Shown here piece by piece: positions 12,290 to 25,900 of a DNA stretch of 63,649 nt. Every line of letters begins with the position of its first letter. Within the stretch, counting starts at the first letter, position 1. The DNA is taken from positions 32,937-96,585 of the forward strand of contig CALSCP010002679.1 in NCBI GenBank assembly GCA_943704425.1. The letters are read 5' to 3'. The notes under the pieces were generated by a model. The model was not told where the DNA came from. It searched no databases and saw only the letters and a list, made by a program, of their open reading frames with translations. Both the position numbers and the translations under genes were made by a program. Origin of the DNA: Ministeria vibrans ATCC 50519 (taxonomy: Eukaryota; Opisthokonta; Filasterea).

Positions 12290-12985
12290 GTCTTTAATTA
12301 TTAGAAGAACAACAATGCAACCACCTATTAATGATGCAGTCACCATGGCCACGCAAAAGACACACCCAGCCCGCCTTGCAAACTCAACCGAAACTCTAGA
12401 GGTAACATGTGAGAACAGTGACAGGTGAGACTAGATCTAGAGTGCTGTGTCGTCGCTATGCCGTGAGGCAATCGCAATGGTACGCCATACCCCCAGTGGG
12501 GGCTTAGGGCTCTGACATCACTGGTGTCTGTCGGCTGCAAGGAGTGTAAAGTCGAAGTCGTGGTAGAAGCGATTGGATCGGTGGTCGGCGGCGGCAAGTC
12601 CAGGTGGCTGCGGAGCACTCCCGTGGTACACAGGCGGCACGAGTCGGCTGTAGGGCGGCCGGTGTGCTTGTTGTTGTGACTATGTGTTAGATTATGAGGA
12701 TAAAGATATGTATGGGTAGGGGGAAAAAACAAGGGGTTCGGAAGGGTAAAGCACTGACTGAGTGCCGTTGACGGCGACGATGAAGCATTTGTACATCGGG
12801 GGATGAAATGCTTCATAGTGTGTGTCGTTGGTCGCGCGCAGTGCCTCGGCAAGGTTTTTGCCGCCCGGTAAGTCGTGTCGGTGTCGGTATAACCGCTGGG
12901 TGAGCACGGTGGAGCAGAAAGTGTTCTGGGCTCTCCGTGGTCAGCGGTGGTTGTTGCAGCTGTTAACTTTGTAGTTGTTATGGAT
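12290..12985. repeat. dispersed repeat, copy 3 with longer right flank
   Basis: This is the longest copy. The left part (12296-12640) matches copy 1. The right part near 12886-12985 (gtgagcacggtggag, then ctctccgtggtcagcgg) is also found near 36509-36590 next to the small gene at 36.0-36.5 kb. Minus-strand frames across it look partly coding (RLYRHRHDLPGGKNLAEALR), but I cannot assemble a full gene. No terminal inverted repeats, reverse transcriptase or transposase are visible, so the class is unknown. Confidence 0.6.
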
Positions 12986-13161
12986 GTGGTTGTGGGACGG
13001 CTGCGCACGCGCGACACAGAAATGTGTCGCCCGTCGCGCCGAAGGGAATGTTGAACCGAGCAAAGGCTAGGCTTATCATACCTCGGCGGATCCAGGTGGT
13101 GCCCGTGAAGAGTGCGTTACAGCGGAGAAGCAGCAGCACTTGCCCAGAAATAATCTTCTTT

Positions 13162-13219
13162 TATAATAATAATAATAATAATAATAATGATAATAATAAT
13201 AATAATAATAATACGAAAT
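13162..13219. repeat. TAA microsatellite
   Basis: A run of TAA/AAT units with a few interruptions in the spacer between CNOT1 and the giant gene. It is one of several A/T trinucleotide tracts in the window. Confidence 0.9.
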
Positions 13220-13958
13220 AAATACGTTGTCGTATAGCGAGCGTACGACGAACTCGAGAATAATTATTATATTTTTATGAATGGATGAATAAAGCGTCTT
13301 TTATGATGATCTTCGAAATCGATGCTACGTGCTCTACTGAAGCTCTAGTGAGCTTCGGGAGTAAATCGGGAGTAAATCGGGACTTCATCGGGACTCGGAT
13401 CCGAATTGATTAAACTTGAAATGCCAATGGGAGAATAGCTGGAGCTGAGACACGGCTCCTCCAAAACTGTACTCTACCCCATGGGAAGTGGGAAGGAAGT
13501 GGGAACCAACTTCCACAACTCGCCCGAAGTGAGACCACGCGCCAAGGCCTGGCATCGCTGTCTTCGTCTTCTATCGGAGCGACGCCCCAACGACTGGGTC
13601 ATGGTCCCACTCGTCTGACGTTTCCAAAGAATCCGGACGAGGAATGATCCTCATCATTAATAATTGGCAAACTGTCAGTTGCAGGAAAAAGACGAAAAAA
13701 AAAGTGTGACATTGATTGACTGATTGTTGAACAAAAGGTAGACTGAATCATTTAATACGTTTGACCGTGAATTCATGATGTTGAATTGTTGATTGTCAAA
13801 TTTGTCATGTTCAATGGGAATCGCAGTTTGCTTAGCTTTCAAATTTGTAATTCATAAACAAGAAAACCACATCGTACATAAAAGTGACTATTCAAAAGAC
13901 GTGATGAATTCTTTTTTTCATTCACTTCGACAAAAAAATTTTCTCTCTCCTCTCTCTC

Positions 13959-16900
13959 TCACAGACTCTCAATGATTCCATTGCAAATGTCTCCCATCTC
14001 CAGCCCATCGCAAATGGAGCGTCCCAAACGAATGAGCAAATTGACAATGGTTTTGGCCAAACTGCCCAAATCAATCGTTAGGTCAAACTTGAGCGGAATG
14101 CCAAAGACGACGGCGTCGAGTGCAACACTCAGTGTGCCCTGCAGCTTGCCCGGGAATAGTTCGAGGAACACATTCAGGTTGTTGAGCTGGAATGCCTTCA
14201 TGAACAGACTGATGAGTCCGTCAATCGCCATAAAGCCCAAATTGACCACTCCACGCGCCAGTCCCACCGCTGCATCGCACAGGAAGAAGCGCGCCTCGCG
14301 ATGCAGCGCCATCTGTGTGCGCGGAATGTACGCGTGATCGTCGACATCCACATACGACGACACCACCTTGTCATCATCGTCAAACACAGACGTGCCGTAC
14401 TCGAACGTTCCCCGTCGCCACACCTCAACTTCCTCGTGGGTGCCCACTCCCTTGGCACACCGACCAGTCGCGTCCCACATGCGATCCGCCCACACACACG
14501 AGCCAGACGCACAATCGCGGTCCTGCAGACACGCAATGCCCGCCGGCACCTCTCCCTTGGCCCACCAGCACCGTCCGTCGATGGTGCGATTGCGTGGATC
14601 GTTCGGCGACGCACACTCGTACTTCCATTCGCCATCCTCGAGCAGCCACTTCTCGTCGTCGTGTGCCGCCACCAGTGCACGATCAGACTCCGTCAGTGTC
14701 GCCATGTGTGCCAACAGCTGACGGTCCTCCTCCTCAAAGGACGGTGGCATCACAGGCGCATGCAGCGCATTGCCCCGCCCATTTTCCGCCGAGCGTCGAC
14801 GGTGCTCCGACAACATCTCATTTGTCCACATCATCTCTTCCTCTTCCTCCTCTACCTCGTCGTTCATCTCTTCCGGCCGCTGCATGGCAGCCACCTCCTG
14901 GTACCGCTGCTCGGCCAGATCAGCCTCACGCGCCCACTCGGCTTCCCACGCGTCTACAGCAGGAGTGCCTGGCAGCGCTACCCGTCGCTTGGGCGCCGCT
15001 TGGAAGTGTCCTGTCGACTCTTCTTCGTCGCGTCCATTGTCAAACTCCATATCATTCTCCCACACCTCGTCGTCCATCTCTGCGTCGCGACGTGTCACCG
15101 CCGCCAAATGCGAACCCTGCAACATGTCCGGGAATTCACTGCTGGCACTCGCCACACTGCCACCATACAGCATCGGCATGTCGCTTGGGTCGGGCGATGC
15201 CATGCCATACAGTGTTACGGAGCCACGCGTCGACCACAACGCCAGTGTCACCAGCCCCGCCTTGGACGAAGCTGCAACTACCGCGGTCGCTGTGCACTGT
15301 AGCTGAACAAACTGCCGATCCGACGTGGTGTAGCCGGCTTCTTCGCAACGAATCGACGGCGTGGGCGTCGTGTGACGCAGCTCTACCGCACTCTCGTACC
15401 ACGACCAGGCAGCGCCCACCGTCGTCGTCGACGCGTCCAACAGTGGCGCATTGCCCAGTGCCTCGCCCACAATCTGATCGGGCGCACAGTCAACGCACGT
15501 GACAAACAGCACGAAGCGTGTATCGGCGGCCGGCGGCATCGTCGTTGGCTTCACAAACTGCATCACAATCGACGTGGCCGACGTCGCCTGCCACACCGTG
15601 TTCTCCAGCTCAACGGAACGCGGTACAAAAGCTTCACCTCGCGACGTCAGGGTCCATCGCGACTGCACACCCGCATCATACTCCACCGCAGCCGCATACA
15701 CCTGCGACTTCATTGCGTACTGCGGCGGTGGCGCACACACGTCATGCGCACCCACACTGTTCGGCACGCATCGGTCCACAAGTGTCTCATCGGCTCCTCG
15801 CGTGCCCTTCAAACACTGGCCCAGCTCGGCCGGATTGCACTGCGAGCCAATGGGAAGATCCCCGCGTGCACTGAACGGACACACACCCGCGCTGTCCAAC
15901 TGAAGGAACGTCTCAAAGCACGCCAACACACACACGTTGGCCACGCACTCGGCTGTGCCGCGTGTTGCCGGTCGACACTGACTCGATGTGTAGCAACCGT
16001 CACCCGCAGGAATATCACTGACACCCAGGTAGTCACAACTGCCGTCCTTGCGCAACTTAATGCTCGGGTGAGCACACGCAGGTGTACATGTGCCACGCGT
16101 GCACTTGGCAATACCACGCACGCGCGGGACACACTGCGAGTCCTTGTTGCACGACGAGCCTGCTGGTAAGTCAGCGTGTCCCTGAAGTGTACACCGACCC
16201 GTCTCGGGATGCACTGGGATGTCATCAAAGAGACACTGCTCGCGACACTGATTTGCCACACACACAAACACCGCGTTGGAGATCTCCTGACGACAGTTGC
16301 GTGTAACATTGCACGGTCCAAACGGTGGCACGTCCCACTCGCCGCTGTACAGACACTCGCCAAGCGAGTTGAGCGGCGTGTTTGCCATGTAGCAAGTCTG
16401 CTCACACACACCCGCAACGCACGCCGCCGATCCACCGCCACGTCGCTGACACTGCGAATCGGCTGTGCATTCGTGGCCCACTGGCAGATCGGCGTTGCCG
16501 CTGTACTGGCACTGTGGCACACGGTCCACAACGAGTAGAGGAACTTGCAGGCGACACTGATGCGCACACGCGCCCGCAATGCAGCTCGCGTCACCCTTGC
16601 GCGGTGCAGCACACTCCGAATCATACTGGCATGTCAGTCCCACCGGCAGGTCGGACTCGCCCTTGTACTTGCACGTGCCATCTGCCTGGTGCGGAATGTC
16701 GTCCCACACGCACTTCTCGACACAGGTGCGGTCCTGGCACACTGTGCTCTTGCAATGGTGCATCTCGACACACTGCATTCCCAGTGGCACATCTTCAAGA
16801 CCCTCGTACTCGCAGGCGGTACCCAGTGGCGTCGCCTTGAGCGAGTATGGGCACAGCATCTCGCACAGGCCAAGCCAGCAGCGCGCTTTGCCATTCACCT

Positions 16901-19900
16901 CCGGACGCGCCTTGCAATTCGTGTCCTCTGCACACACAGCCCCATGGGGCAAATCACCCATGCCTGTAAACTCACAAGCGCCACTGGCGAGCACAGGAAT
17001 TGAGGGCAAGCGACACGACTGTACGCACACTCCGTTGACACAGTCGGCACCGCCACCCTTGAGCGGCAGGCACTGACCAGCTGTTGCACATGCGTGTCCC
17101 GCAGGAATGTCCCCTGCGCCCACGTAGCTGCACTTGTCACCAACAACCGTTGCACCAGTATGTTCGCACTCGTGCACGCACACGTTGGCCTTGCAAAGGG
17201 TGACAAATGTTGCCTTGGTTTGGCACTGTGCAGCGTACGTGCAGCCCATGCCGGCCGGCACATCGCTGTCTCCCCTGTAAACACACTTACCAGTGTGTAG
17301 CGTGTCCCCAGCACACCCGCTTGGCGCAAACGACGCAACACGAGCATCCAGATGCACACCAGCACGCGCGTGCATATATCCTATGCTAGGCGACACACAT
17401 TCCTCAACGCAGCGAAGCTCTTTGGACGGGTCGCTGTTGCACAGCTTCACAGCTTTGCAGGTCGCACCAGGCGCACAGTCGAATGGACTCGCACACGGGA
17501 AGCCGCGCAGTACGTCCTTGCTGCCCTGGAACATGCACTTGCCCTGAGCCTTGGTCGACTCGTACGCCGGAATAAAACACTTTTCAATGCACCGACCCGC
17601 CACACAAGTCGCGCGGCTCTGCGACTGGCCCCGACACGGAATGGCCGAGTTGCAACCTGTGTTGCCGTAGTTCACAGCACACTTACCGTCCGTCTTGCCG
17701 TGCGGTACGTCACAGTGCTGCGACGCACAATGCACGTCCAGCTTGCAATGGTGTCCGTTGGGCGCATTGCCCGCCCCATACTTGCAGTATCCACGCTCGT
17801 CGCGCGTGTCTCCGTTGGTCGGACACACCTGCGCACAGATGCGCTCGTCGAGCAAATCCGAACGTCCCTGACCCTTGCCGTATCCTTCGCCGGTACACGT
17901 GCTGCCGACGGGACAGTACGTGAGAGGCACATTGGCCGACGCGCGACAGACACCACCAATGCGACCCACCGTCGAAGGTGTCGTCGACACCATGCGCCCC
18001 GCCACGAGCGATGCGCTCAGAGGGTTGGCGTACAGCAATGCTGCCGTCGTGTACATGCGTGCGGGCGTGGCAGCCAGTTTGATCGCTGTCAGAGAGTCGC
18101 TAAAATCGTAGACCACCTCACCACTTGAGACACCGTCCACAAAGAACTCAACAGTGGCCGCTTCGGCGCGCACCACCACGGCGACATGCTGCCAGCTCAG
18201 CTTGCCCTCCTGACTCGGCACACGCAACACCACAGTGCGCTCGCTGCTGAGTGTTTTGACAAGTTGCTCGCAGTACCGCTGGCGCATCTGCACCACCACA
18301 CGGCCGTCGCAGGTCACAGCGAGTGCCACAGCACCCACCGCAAACGAAGTCTGCTCGCAGTTTTGCGTCTTGGCGGCGTTCGCACGCACCAAAGGTGACG
18401 TGTCTGCCTCCTTCACCGCCGTGTTCATGGCTTGCCACGCCGGACTCGCCGCAAGCACTGTACGCACACCTGTGCCACTGCATGTGCCCTCGTTGGCGAG
18501 CAGACGCACCCATGCCATAAGCGTGATACCTCGATCAAACAGGTTGGGGACATCACTGCCACTGAGCACTCGCTGGTTGTGGGTCGTCGACGACGCCACC
18601 GCCTTGAGATATTCAAAGCCGCCCTCGACAAAGCCGCGCGTGCCAAGTTGTCCCGTCGACAGGGTCAATGTCAGTTGGGGTGCCGTCGCACTGCCTCCCT
18701 CGCGCATCTTCACCGTGTTCGAAGCGACACCCGTGCTGCGCAGACGGACCGTCAAGAAGCGCTTTTTTGCCACAAGAGCCGCATTCACCACACTCTTCAG
18801 GTTGCATGCACCCTTGGCATCCAGCGAACACGCAACCGTGCCCTTGCTTGCCTCCGCCGGACCCGACTTTGTTGCTTCCGCAGTTCGCCAGTCCTCATAC
18901 GCCTGCTGCGCATCGAGCGACAAAACTTCAACAGTCGTCGAGCCGCCCTGCACCGTCAAAATCGCGTCGACAAGTCGATCAGCACGACCCACTGCAGGTG
19001 TCAGCTCAAACATCACAAGGGCACTGTTGTCTCCTGCGAGTGTTGCCGTGGCTGTCTCGCCCGACCAGGCTGCATCACGCAGTCCGTCCGCCACCGCCGC
19101 AAGCACCGACACCTTGTCGCCGTTCACTTCGCGCACCGTCCACGTAAAGTCGTCTGTGGGATCCTCCGAACCCTCTGCCGACACCATGGGGTTCCACCCA
19201 CACGTCCAGTCGTTCTGTCCCTCAATGGTGAACGTCAATGGACGACTCGATGTACTGTGGATGCGCAGGCCAGTGACGCGCGTGGTCGCCGCAAAGCGAA
19301 CTGTCAGCGTTGCAAACTCGCACGCGCTCGTTGCTTTGCCATCAGTAAGCGCACTCTTACAGTCGCCGCTGCCAATGGCTGTCATGTTGGTGCCAAGCAC
19401 ACTGTGGATTTGGACACCCGCTGGTTGGTCGCCGCGTAAAAATTCAAGCTCAAGGATGTGTGCGACGTCCTCAGTGACCACAGTGTGGCTCGAACCGTTC
19501 TGCGAACGAAGCACGGTAATCCGCATGGCATCCACATAGTTGAGCGCCGGATGCTCAGGCGCACGCATTGGTACCACAGGCGCATCGCCAAGCTTGGGTT
19601 CAACCATGCCCAGCGGCACACGGTTTGCCAGAGGATCCGAGTCGTCGTGCAGCACATGCCAGCGTGGACGCACGCTGCACTTGGACGCGACACGGCCAAG
19701 AAGCTTCCAGCGCGATGACGCACTCGCCTTTACGGCAAACGCTTGCATCATCAGTGGGTTTGCAAGCGAAACACGAACTGCGTCGGTGTAACCCGTTGCT
19801 GGATAGGGCACGTAGTCGGTCGAGGACACAGTCAGGCCCCAGACAAAGTCGACGGAGCCATGTCCAGCGTTGCGATACACAGCAACAGTTCCCTGTATAC

Positions 19901-22900
19901 CGGACGTGACTGCCTTCAGTGCCACCGTCGTGTAGCCGTACATGGCGCCCGTGGTCGTCTGATGGTTGTCACAATTCGACGCCAAGTCGCACTCCCACAC
20001 CTCCACAGTGAGAACCGAACCGGGCGACACACTCGACGCCTGATACTTTTCGTTCCACGCAGGTGTCGCCGAATCCGTCTTGGTCGTCGACACAAACACT
20101 TCCGTGCCGTCTACCAAAAGTCGCACATACGCGTCCGCAGAAGAGCCCATTCCACGGCCGTGCAACACCTCAACAAAAAGCGTGCCCTTCTTGTGTGCCT
20201 TAGGCGTCCACGACGTCGCAGCAGAGCCATCGCTGGCAGTCGCCTGCGACAGCGTGATGCCCGATGCGGCATTTGCGTAGGCGGCGGCGTCAAGGCTCTT
20301 GTAGAACCAAACCTCTTGCAACGGCTCGTTGTTCAGCGCCACCAGCATGAGTTCCGAATACTCAAAGGCCGACAGACACTCACCCCACTCGCGCACCAGG
20401 CCCGTCTGCTTCATCACGCTCGTAGCACACCATTCAAAGCCACGTCCGAGCGTCGTACAGCCCGTGAAGTGGTGCGCCTCAAATACAAATGGCACACAGG
20501 CGGCTCCCCTGGTCGTGACACGGTTGGGAACCTGCTCACGTTCGCGCGCGTCTGCAAACTGCGCCTGCTTCACACGCGCCGGGTTTTTGTTGTACATTGC
20601 CTGACGCACGAGTGTGCGCCAGTATGACACACGATCGCCAAGGATGCGGTGTGGCGAGGGTCGTGTGCCATTGCCCAGTGCTGTCATGGTGACATTCACG
20701 TCCATGTACTCAATGAGGTCCGACACGACGCCAATGGACGAGCGCACCATAGCCTCATCGCATACTGCCTTCTCTGCATCCCAGGATTCGTCACAGTCCA
20801 TCACATCATGCACAACGTCCGTCACGGCATCTGCCAGTGCAGCCCACTTGCGCTCGCGATCCACAACTATGTCACGAGTCAGTATGGCTGTCGACGAAAG
20901 TGCCTCTTCAATACGCTCGAGCATGCTATTGTCGCCACTACGGCGACGGGACTTGGGCAGTTGGGCGCGCAACTCGCCTCGGTGCACACGAATACTGGTG
21001 GAAATACCCTCGCGAGCCGCGTCGAAGTCACGGACATGCATCGCGGCCGCCGTCACGTACTCGCTCGCTTCGTCAAGCTTCTTCAGCTGACACACCTCGT
21101 CACATGCGCCATTTGTCGCGCCCGTGGCCACTGAGACCTCCTTTACCTTGGCCAGACCCAGCTTCACCTCGTCCATGTAGCGTGCCGAGTAGTGATCAAG
21201 CTGCTTCACGCGCTTGCTGGTGTCGTCACGATACTTCTTCAGCTTCTCGTTGAGTTTGCCCATTTCCGCCTGGCAGGTGGGACCGTAGGACGGGCACTCC
21301 GCACCAAACGCCTTAAACACGCCCGCGAGCACCTGCTTGAATGCCTCTCCAATGGCCTCGCCCAGCTTGCTAAAATCGCCGGTGCGCATAAAGTCCTCGA
21401 TGCCTTTAATGAGAGCCGTTCCCGCCTTCTTGAACCCGTCCACAAGTGCTGTCACAAATTTGACGACGGCCGCAGCGGCCGCCTCGAACGCCGCCCCAAT
21501 GGCCTGCACGGCAGCCGTGGCAAATTCAGCAATGGCCTTGCCGGCCTCCTCAAAGGCCGCGCCAACATCGTCAAAGAACTGGTCACAGTCGTCGTTTGCC
21601 TGGTCCATTGCCTTGTTAAACGCCTCGGATGCCGATTTCAGCTCGGTGCGAATGCTCGTCAAAATCTTGCGCAGACGCGAGTCGTTCACCGTAATGTTCA
21701 CCATGAATCGCGAGTCGGCCACCGAGCCGTAGTCCGCCTCAATGTCGATGAAAGCCGAGAGCACAAAAAGGAAGGGCATGTCGTTGATTTCGATGCGCGT
21801 GCGCACCATGTCCATCGACACGATGATCTCGGTGCACATCCCCAGAAAACTGCCTGCCGCACTGATGTTCACGCCCAACTCCTTGATGGGACTTTTGCCC
21901 TCGGCCAACGCCGACATGGACAGCACCACATTGGCAAAGAAGTAGGGGCCGTTGACATTGTCGGCGCATGAGCGCTGCAACGCCACAATGCCGCCCAGGT
22001 CAAAGGCATTCTTGAGCCAAAACTTCACCTTGAAGACAGCCGGGTCGGATGGCGGCGGCATGATCACCACATCGGCACCCGCTTCAATTGACAGAATCTT
22101 CACATGGCCATAGAACTGGAAGCCAAACGGGATGCGACGCGTTGGCGTCTGGTGTCCAGCAGGATTGGTTGTGAAGCTCAGACGTGGGTTGCCTTGGTCC
22201 TGACCGGCCGGCGGACGCGGGAAGCCCGACGTGAGCACATCGTCAGGCATCACGCCGCACACGTCCTTGAACGTATCGGGACTCATCGTTGCGGCAAACA
22301 CCTCCTTGAGCGTCATGCCGTAGAGTGCGCCGAAGAAGTAGTTGTTCAGCGGTTCGGCCGTGGACACTTGGAAGTCCAGACTGCCTCCAATGCATCCGGT
22401 CTTTTCCACGAGCTTGGTGATGCCGCTGACGCGCTCTGAGCAGCCTGCGGCGCCATAGCGCACGTCTGCCGCCAGTCCAAATGCCGACAGGCCAACAGGT
22501 GACGAGGGCGAAATGCCTATCATAAGACGCGCATTGCCAAAGAAGAAATGCTTGAGCCCAAACGCATTGGGCCAAATGCCAATCATGCGCGCATCCAACG
22601 TAAACTGAGTGGTACTAATGGAAATGGTCAACGAGAAGATGAGGTTGTTGACCGGCGCGCACGAGCCGCTGGCAGGCGGTCCATCAATGAGTCGGCCAAT
22701 GTCAAGTGACAAACCCGCACTAAAGCCCAATTTGACTTTGGTCGGGTCGGGTGAGACCACTGCAAAGAACCCAAGTTCCTCGAGGATCACCTCGGGGCAG
22801 TTGTTGTCGTCGCGCGACAGAACGAAGCCACCGATGCTTGCACCAAACTCCACGATAGGCGACTCGCCCGCAGTGGGATCGCCCGGATTGATGCCAAGGT

Positions 22901-25900
22901 ACATCATGATGAATACGTCGCCGAGATTCTCCTTGATGAAGTGGCAAATGTCACCGCAGTCGGGACTCGACAGAGGCGGCAATGAGATGCTGAGCAAGAC
23001 GGAGAAGCCCTTGGGGATACGCTTGGCATACTTGTACGCGTCAAACTTGGGTCGCACATTGGGATTGAGTAGGAGGTCTTTCTCGTCACCCGAGTAGGTA
23101 AAGGCAATGCGAATGTCCACGTCGCGAGGAACGAACTTGTTGATGATGCTCGTGACATCCTCGCCCGAAATGGCCGACGTGACGACGCCAATGAGCTTGG
23201 CAATCTGCTTGAGCGACACCTCCACTGTCATCGCCATCGACTTGAACATGTCGAGTGCCGTCGACCCAGCACCACGACGGCGGCCCACTCGTGTATTCGG
23301 GTCCTTTTGGAAGAGTCGCAGCTCGAGGGGACACGTAAATGACAGCCACTCGACCGTGACCGAGAGTGACACCAGTGTGTAGGACTTGCCGAAGCCAGGG
23401 TACACCTTGATTGTGGGCGCGATGAATGTGATCGAGCCAAGGATGCGCAAAAAGCCATTGAGAAACTTACTCTCGGCCCAGCGACCTGCCGTGTAGCCGC
23501 GGAAGGGGTCCACACAGTAGTTGGGCTTGATACCGGGCGCAACGGAACCCTTGTGCGGCACGCACCACCCAGACTCGAGCTTCTCAAGCGTTGTACAGGC
23601 ACGGCACAGACCGTCAATAGTGAGGTACTGACCAGCTGGGCAGTACTTGCACGAGTGTCCATTGGATGCGGAGCCGGAAGGGCAGCGAATGCATTGGAAG
23701 GTAGCGTCTAAACGCACGTCAAATCGACGACAGCGTCCATGTTGAATGCACGAACACTTGCTCTTGATCGTATCTCCGTCGGCAATGTCGGCGTCCGCAC
23801 GACGTACAAGTGCCCCAGCCTCTGCTTCGTCATCACCAACGCCACGGCGACTGGTTGGCGTTGTGATACACGCAGTCTTGTCAGCGTTGTTTGTCTTCCC
23901 GCTGCCACACTTCTCGCACGAGCGTCCCTTCAGAATGCTTCCATTCGGACACAGCTTGGCGGCATCCTTGAAGCACTTTGGCGGGAAATCGGTCTTATCG
24001 AGACTCGCTGGCATCGAGCGAGGGCAGTCGAGCAGCTGCTTCTTACTCGTGTCGCAGTAGAAATGATCGGGAATCACCTCGCCAGCGGCGCCCGTACATG
24101 TGCAGCCCACCTTGCTGGCATGCACAGTGGATCCGCCAATGGCAGAACATTCAAAGTCAAAGCAGCCGTCGTAGTACGAATTGAGGGCACGCGTGTCGCA
24201 CGTGAGACACTGACCCTGGACACGCGAAAGGAAGAATCCCTCTGTGCACTTGATTGGCAGACACTGGTCGCCACCGCGCGAAACAATGGTGCCCGCGGGA
24301 CAGGCAACGCACGCAGTACGATCGCTGTTCACAGCCTCGCCCTTCTTGCAGGGCGTACACGCTGTCTTGGGCGTGTTAAGGATTGCGCCCGTCATGCACA
24401 TTTCACACGTCGTCCCATCGAGTGAGCAGCGTGAGCATTGTGGCAGGTCGCATTCACCCGTGTTGCTTTCACAGCCTCGCTGGTCTTTGGCCACCTTTGT
24501 CTTGCCAGTGCAACTCATGCAACCCGTGCCCGCAACGTTCACCGCCATGCCTGAGGCGCATGATAGGCACGCCTGCAATGTGGTGTCGCGGTACTTGCCG
24601 TTGGGACAACGATCGCATGCACTGTGGTCTGCCAGTGGAAACATTGGCGAAGCGCATTTGACGCACTTGTCGCCCTGGACAGCCTTGTCGCCGGTGCACG
24701 CAACACATTCCCCGTCCGCCGTGCGCGCATTGCCCGCATCAGCGGCGCACTCTTTGATGAGACAGCGCTGGTGATCTTCGGCCGCTTTCATTCCGCTGGG
24801 ACACGAAATACACTTTTTACCGTCCGCACTGACAACCAGGTCGCCGGGACAGGCCAAACACTTGCCGCTTTCGAGTTTGTGACCCGGTTGACAGCGAGTG
24901 CATGTCTTGTCGTCGCCTTCAAGGCAGTTGCTCACCGTGGCCGTCTTTTGCTTGCATCCATCAGCAAGGCGTTCCGTTGTGGCCGACGGGCAAGTGACGC
25001 AGGCAGTGCCGGCTGCGTTCACTGCCGTTGTTCCAGTGCACTCGGTACATTTGCCACTCACGAGTGCCTGGCCGGCGGGGCATCGTACACAAGCACTGCC
25101 ATCTGCAGCTCGCTTCAGAGGCACCACGCATGCTTCGCAGGCAGTGCCAGCAGCATTCAGAGCGCCTTCAGCGACGCTACACGTCTTGCAGGCGATAGCC
25201 TTGCGGTACTGAGGTCGCACACACGTGATACATCCGCTTGAATCGCCCGCGGGAAACTCGCCCGCCTTGGCGTCACACTCAATGCACTTGAGACGATCCG
25301 CATCGGGCACCTTGGGCGATTTACACTTTGTGCACACTCCCTCGTTCGCGTAATGGCCCACAGTACACAAAGCACCGAGTTCCGTCTGTTCCCGCATCAC
25401 TTGGTTTGGGTGTTCCCAGTCGCATGTGCACCCAATAAGATTGCCGCCGTCGAAATCGCCATAACACTTGGCGTCACGACCGACAAATTCGGCATTGTGG
25501 CCAAAGGCGGCGGCCATCGAACGGATGCTCATTGAAGGAAACTCGACGTAGCCAAACCAGCGCATGTCGCCCTGCACCGCAAACTTGCTGAGTTTCGGGT
25601 CGGTGACACAGCGACTACCGTCCTTGGCCATGTCCTGACCGTCGGGACACGCTTCCGCACCGTCCGCCGTACACGTCTGTGGGTCGTCCTTTTTGCGCAT
25701 CTTCAAGGGTGCCACGCACGCCGTGCACTTGTTGTCGACGACACGCTCGTTTGCCTTGCACGCCTTGCTCACAAGCTCGCACACTACCGAGCCGTCTGAC
25801 TTGGTCTTGGCCACGAGATCGTTATCACATCCTACTGCGCAGATCGTTGCGTCGGCAGAGCTACGCTTCTCGCCGGCGGGACATGGCGTACAGTCGGTGC

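Larger units (their letters stand above)
11135..13958. other. 2.8-kb spacer with repeats
   Basis: This is the longest gene-poor stretch of the window. CNOT1 reads in from the left and the giant minus-strand gene ends at 13959. It holds GA and GT microsatellites just after CNOT1, copies of a divergent dispersed repeat (entered separately), and a TAA microsatellite at about 13162-13219. Between 13220 and 13958 I see only AT-rich sequence and no gene. A minus-strand candidate around 12690-12895 (frame containing NDTHYEAFHPPMYKCF) may be a decayed exon of whatever the repeat once encoded. Confidence 0.5.

Noticed and set aside
14315-15502. A 395-residue plus-strand ORF antisense to the giant gene
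   Set aside because: It is a mirror of a GC3-rich coding strand and consists of Pro/Ser/Thr/His-rich sequence with no recognisable motif.
15780-17815. Regular spacing of the repeats considered as a CRISPR-like or DNA-level tandem array
   Set aside because: The units vary in length and DNA sequence and are conserved only at the protein level in one frame.
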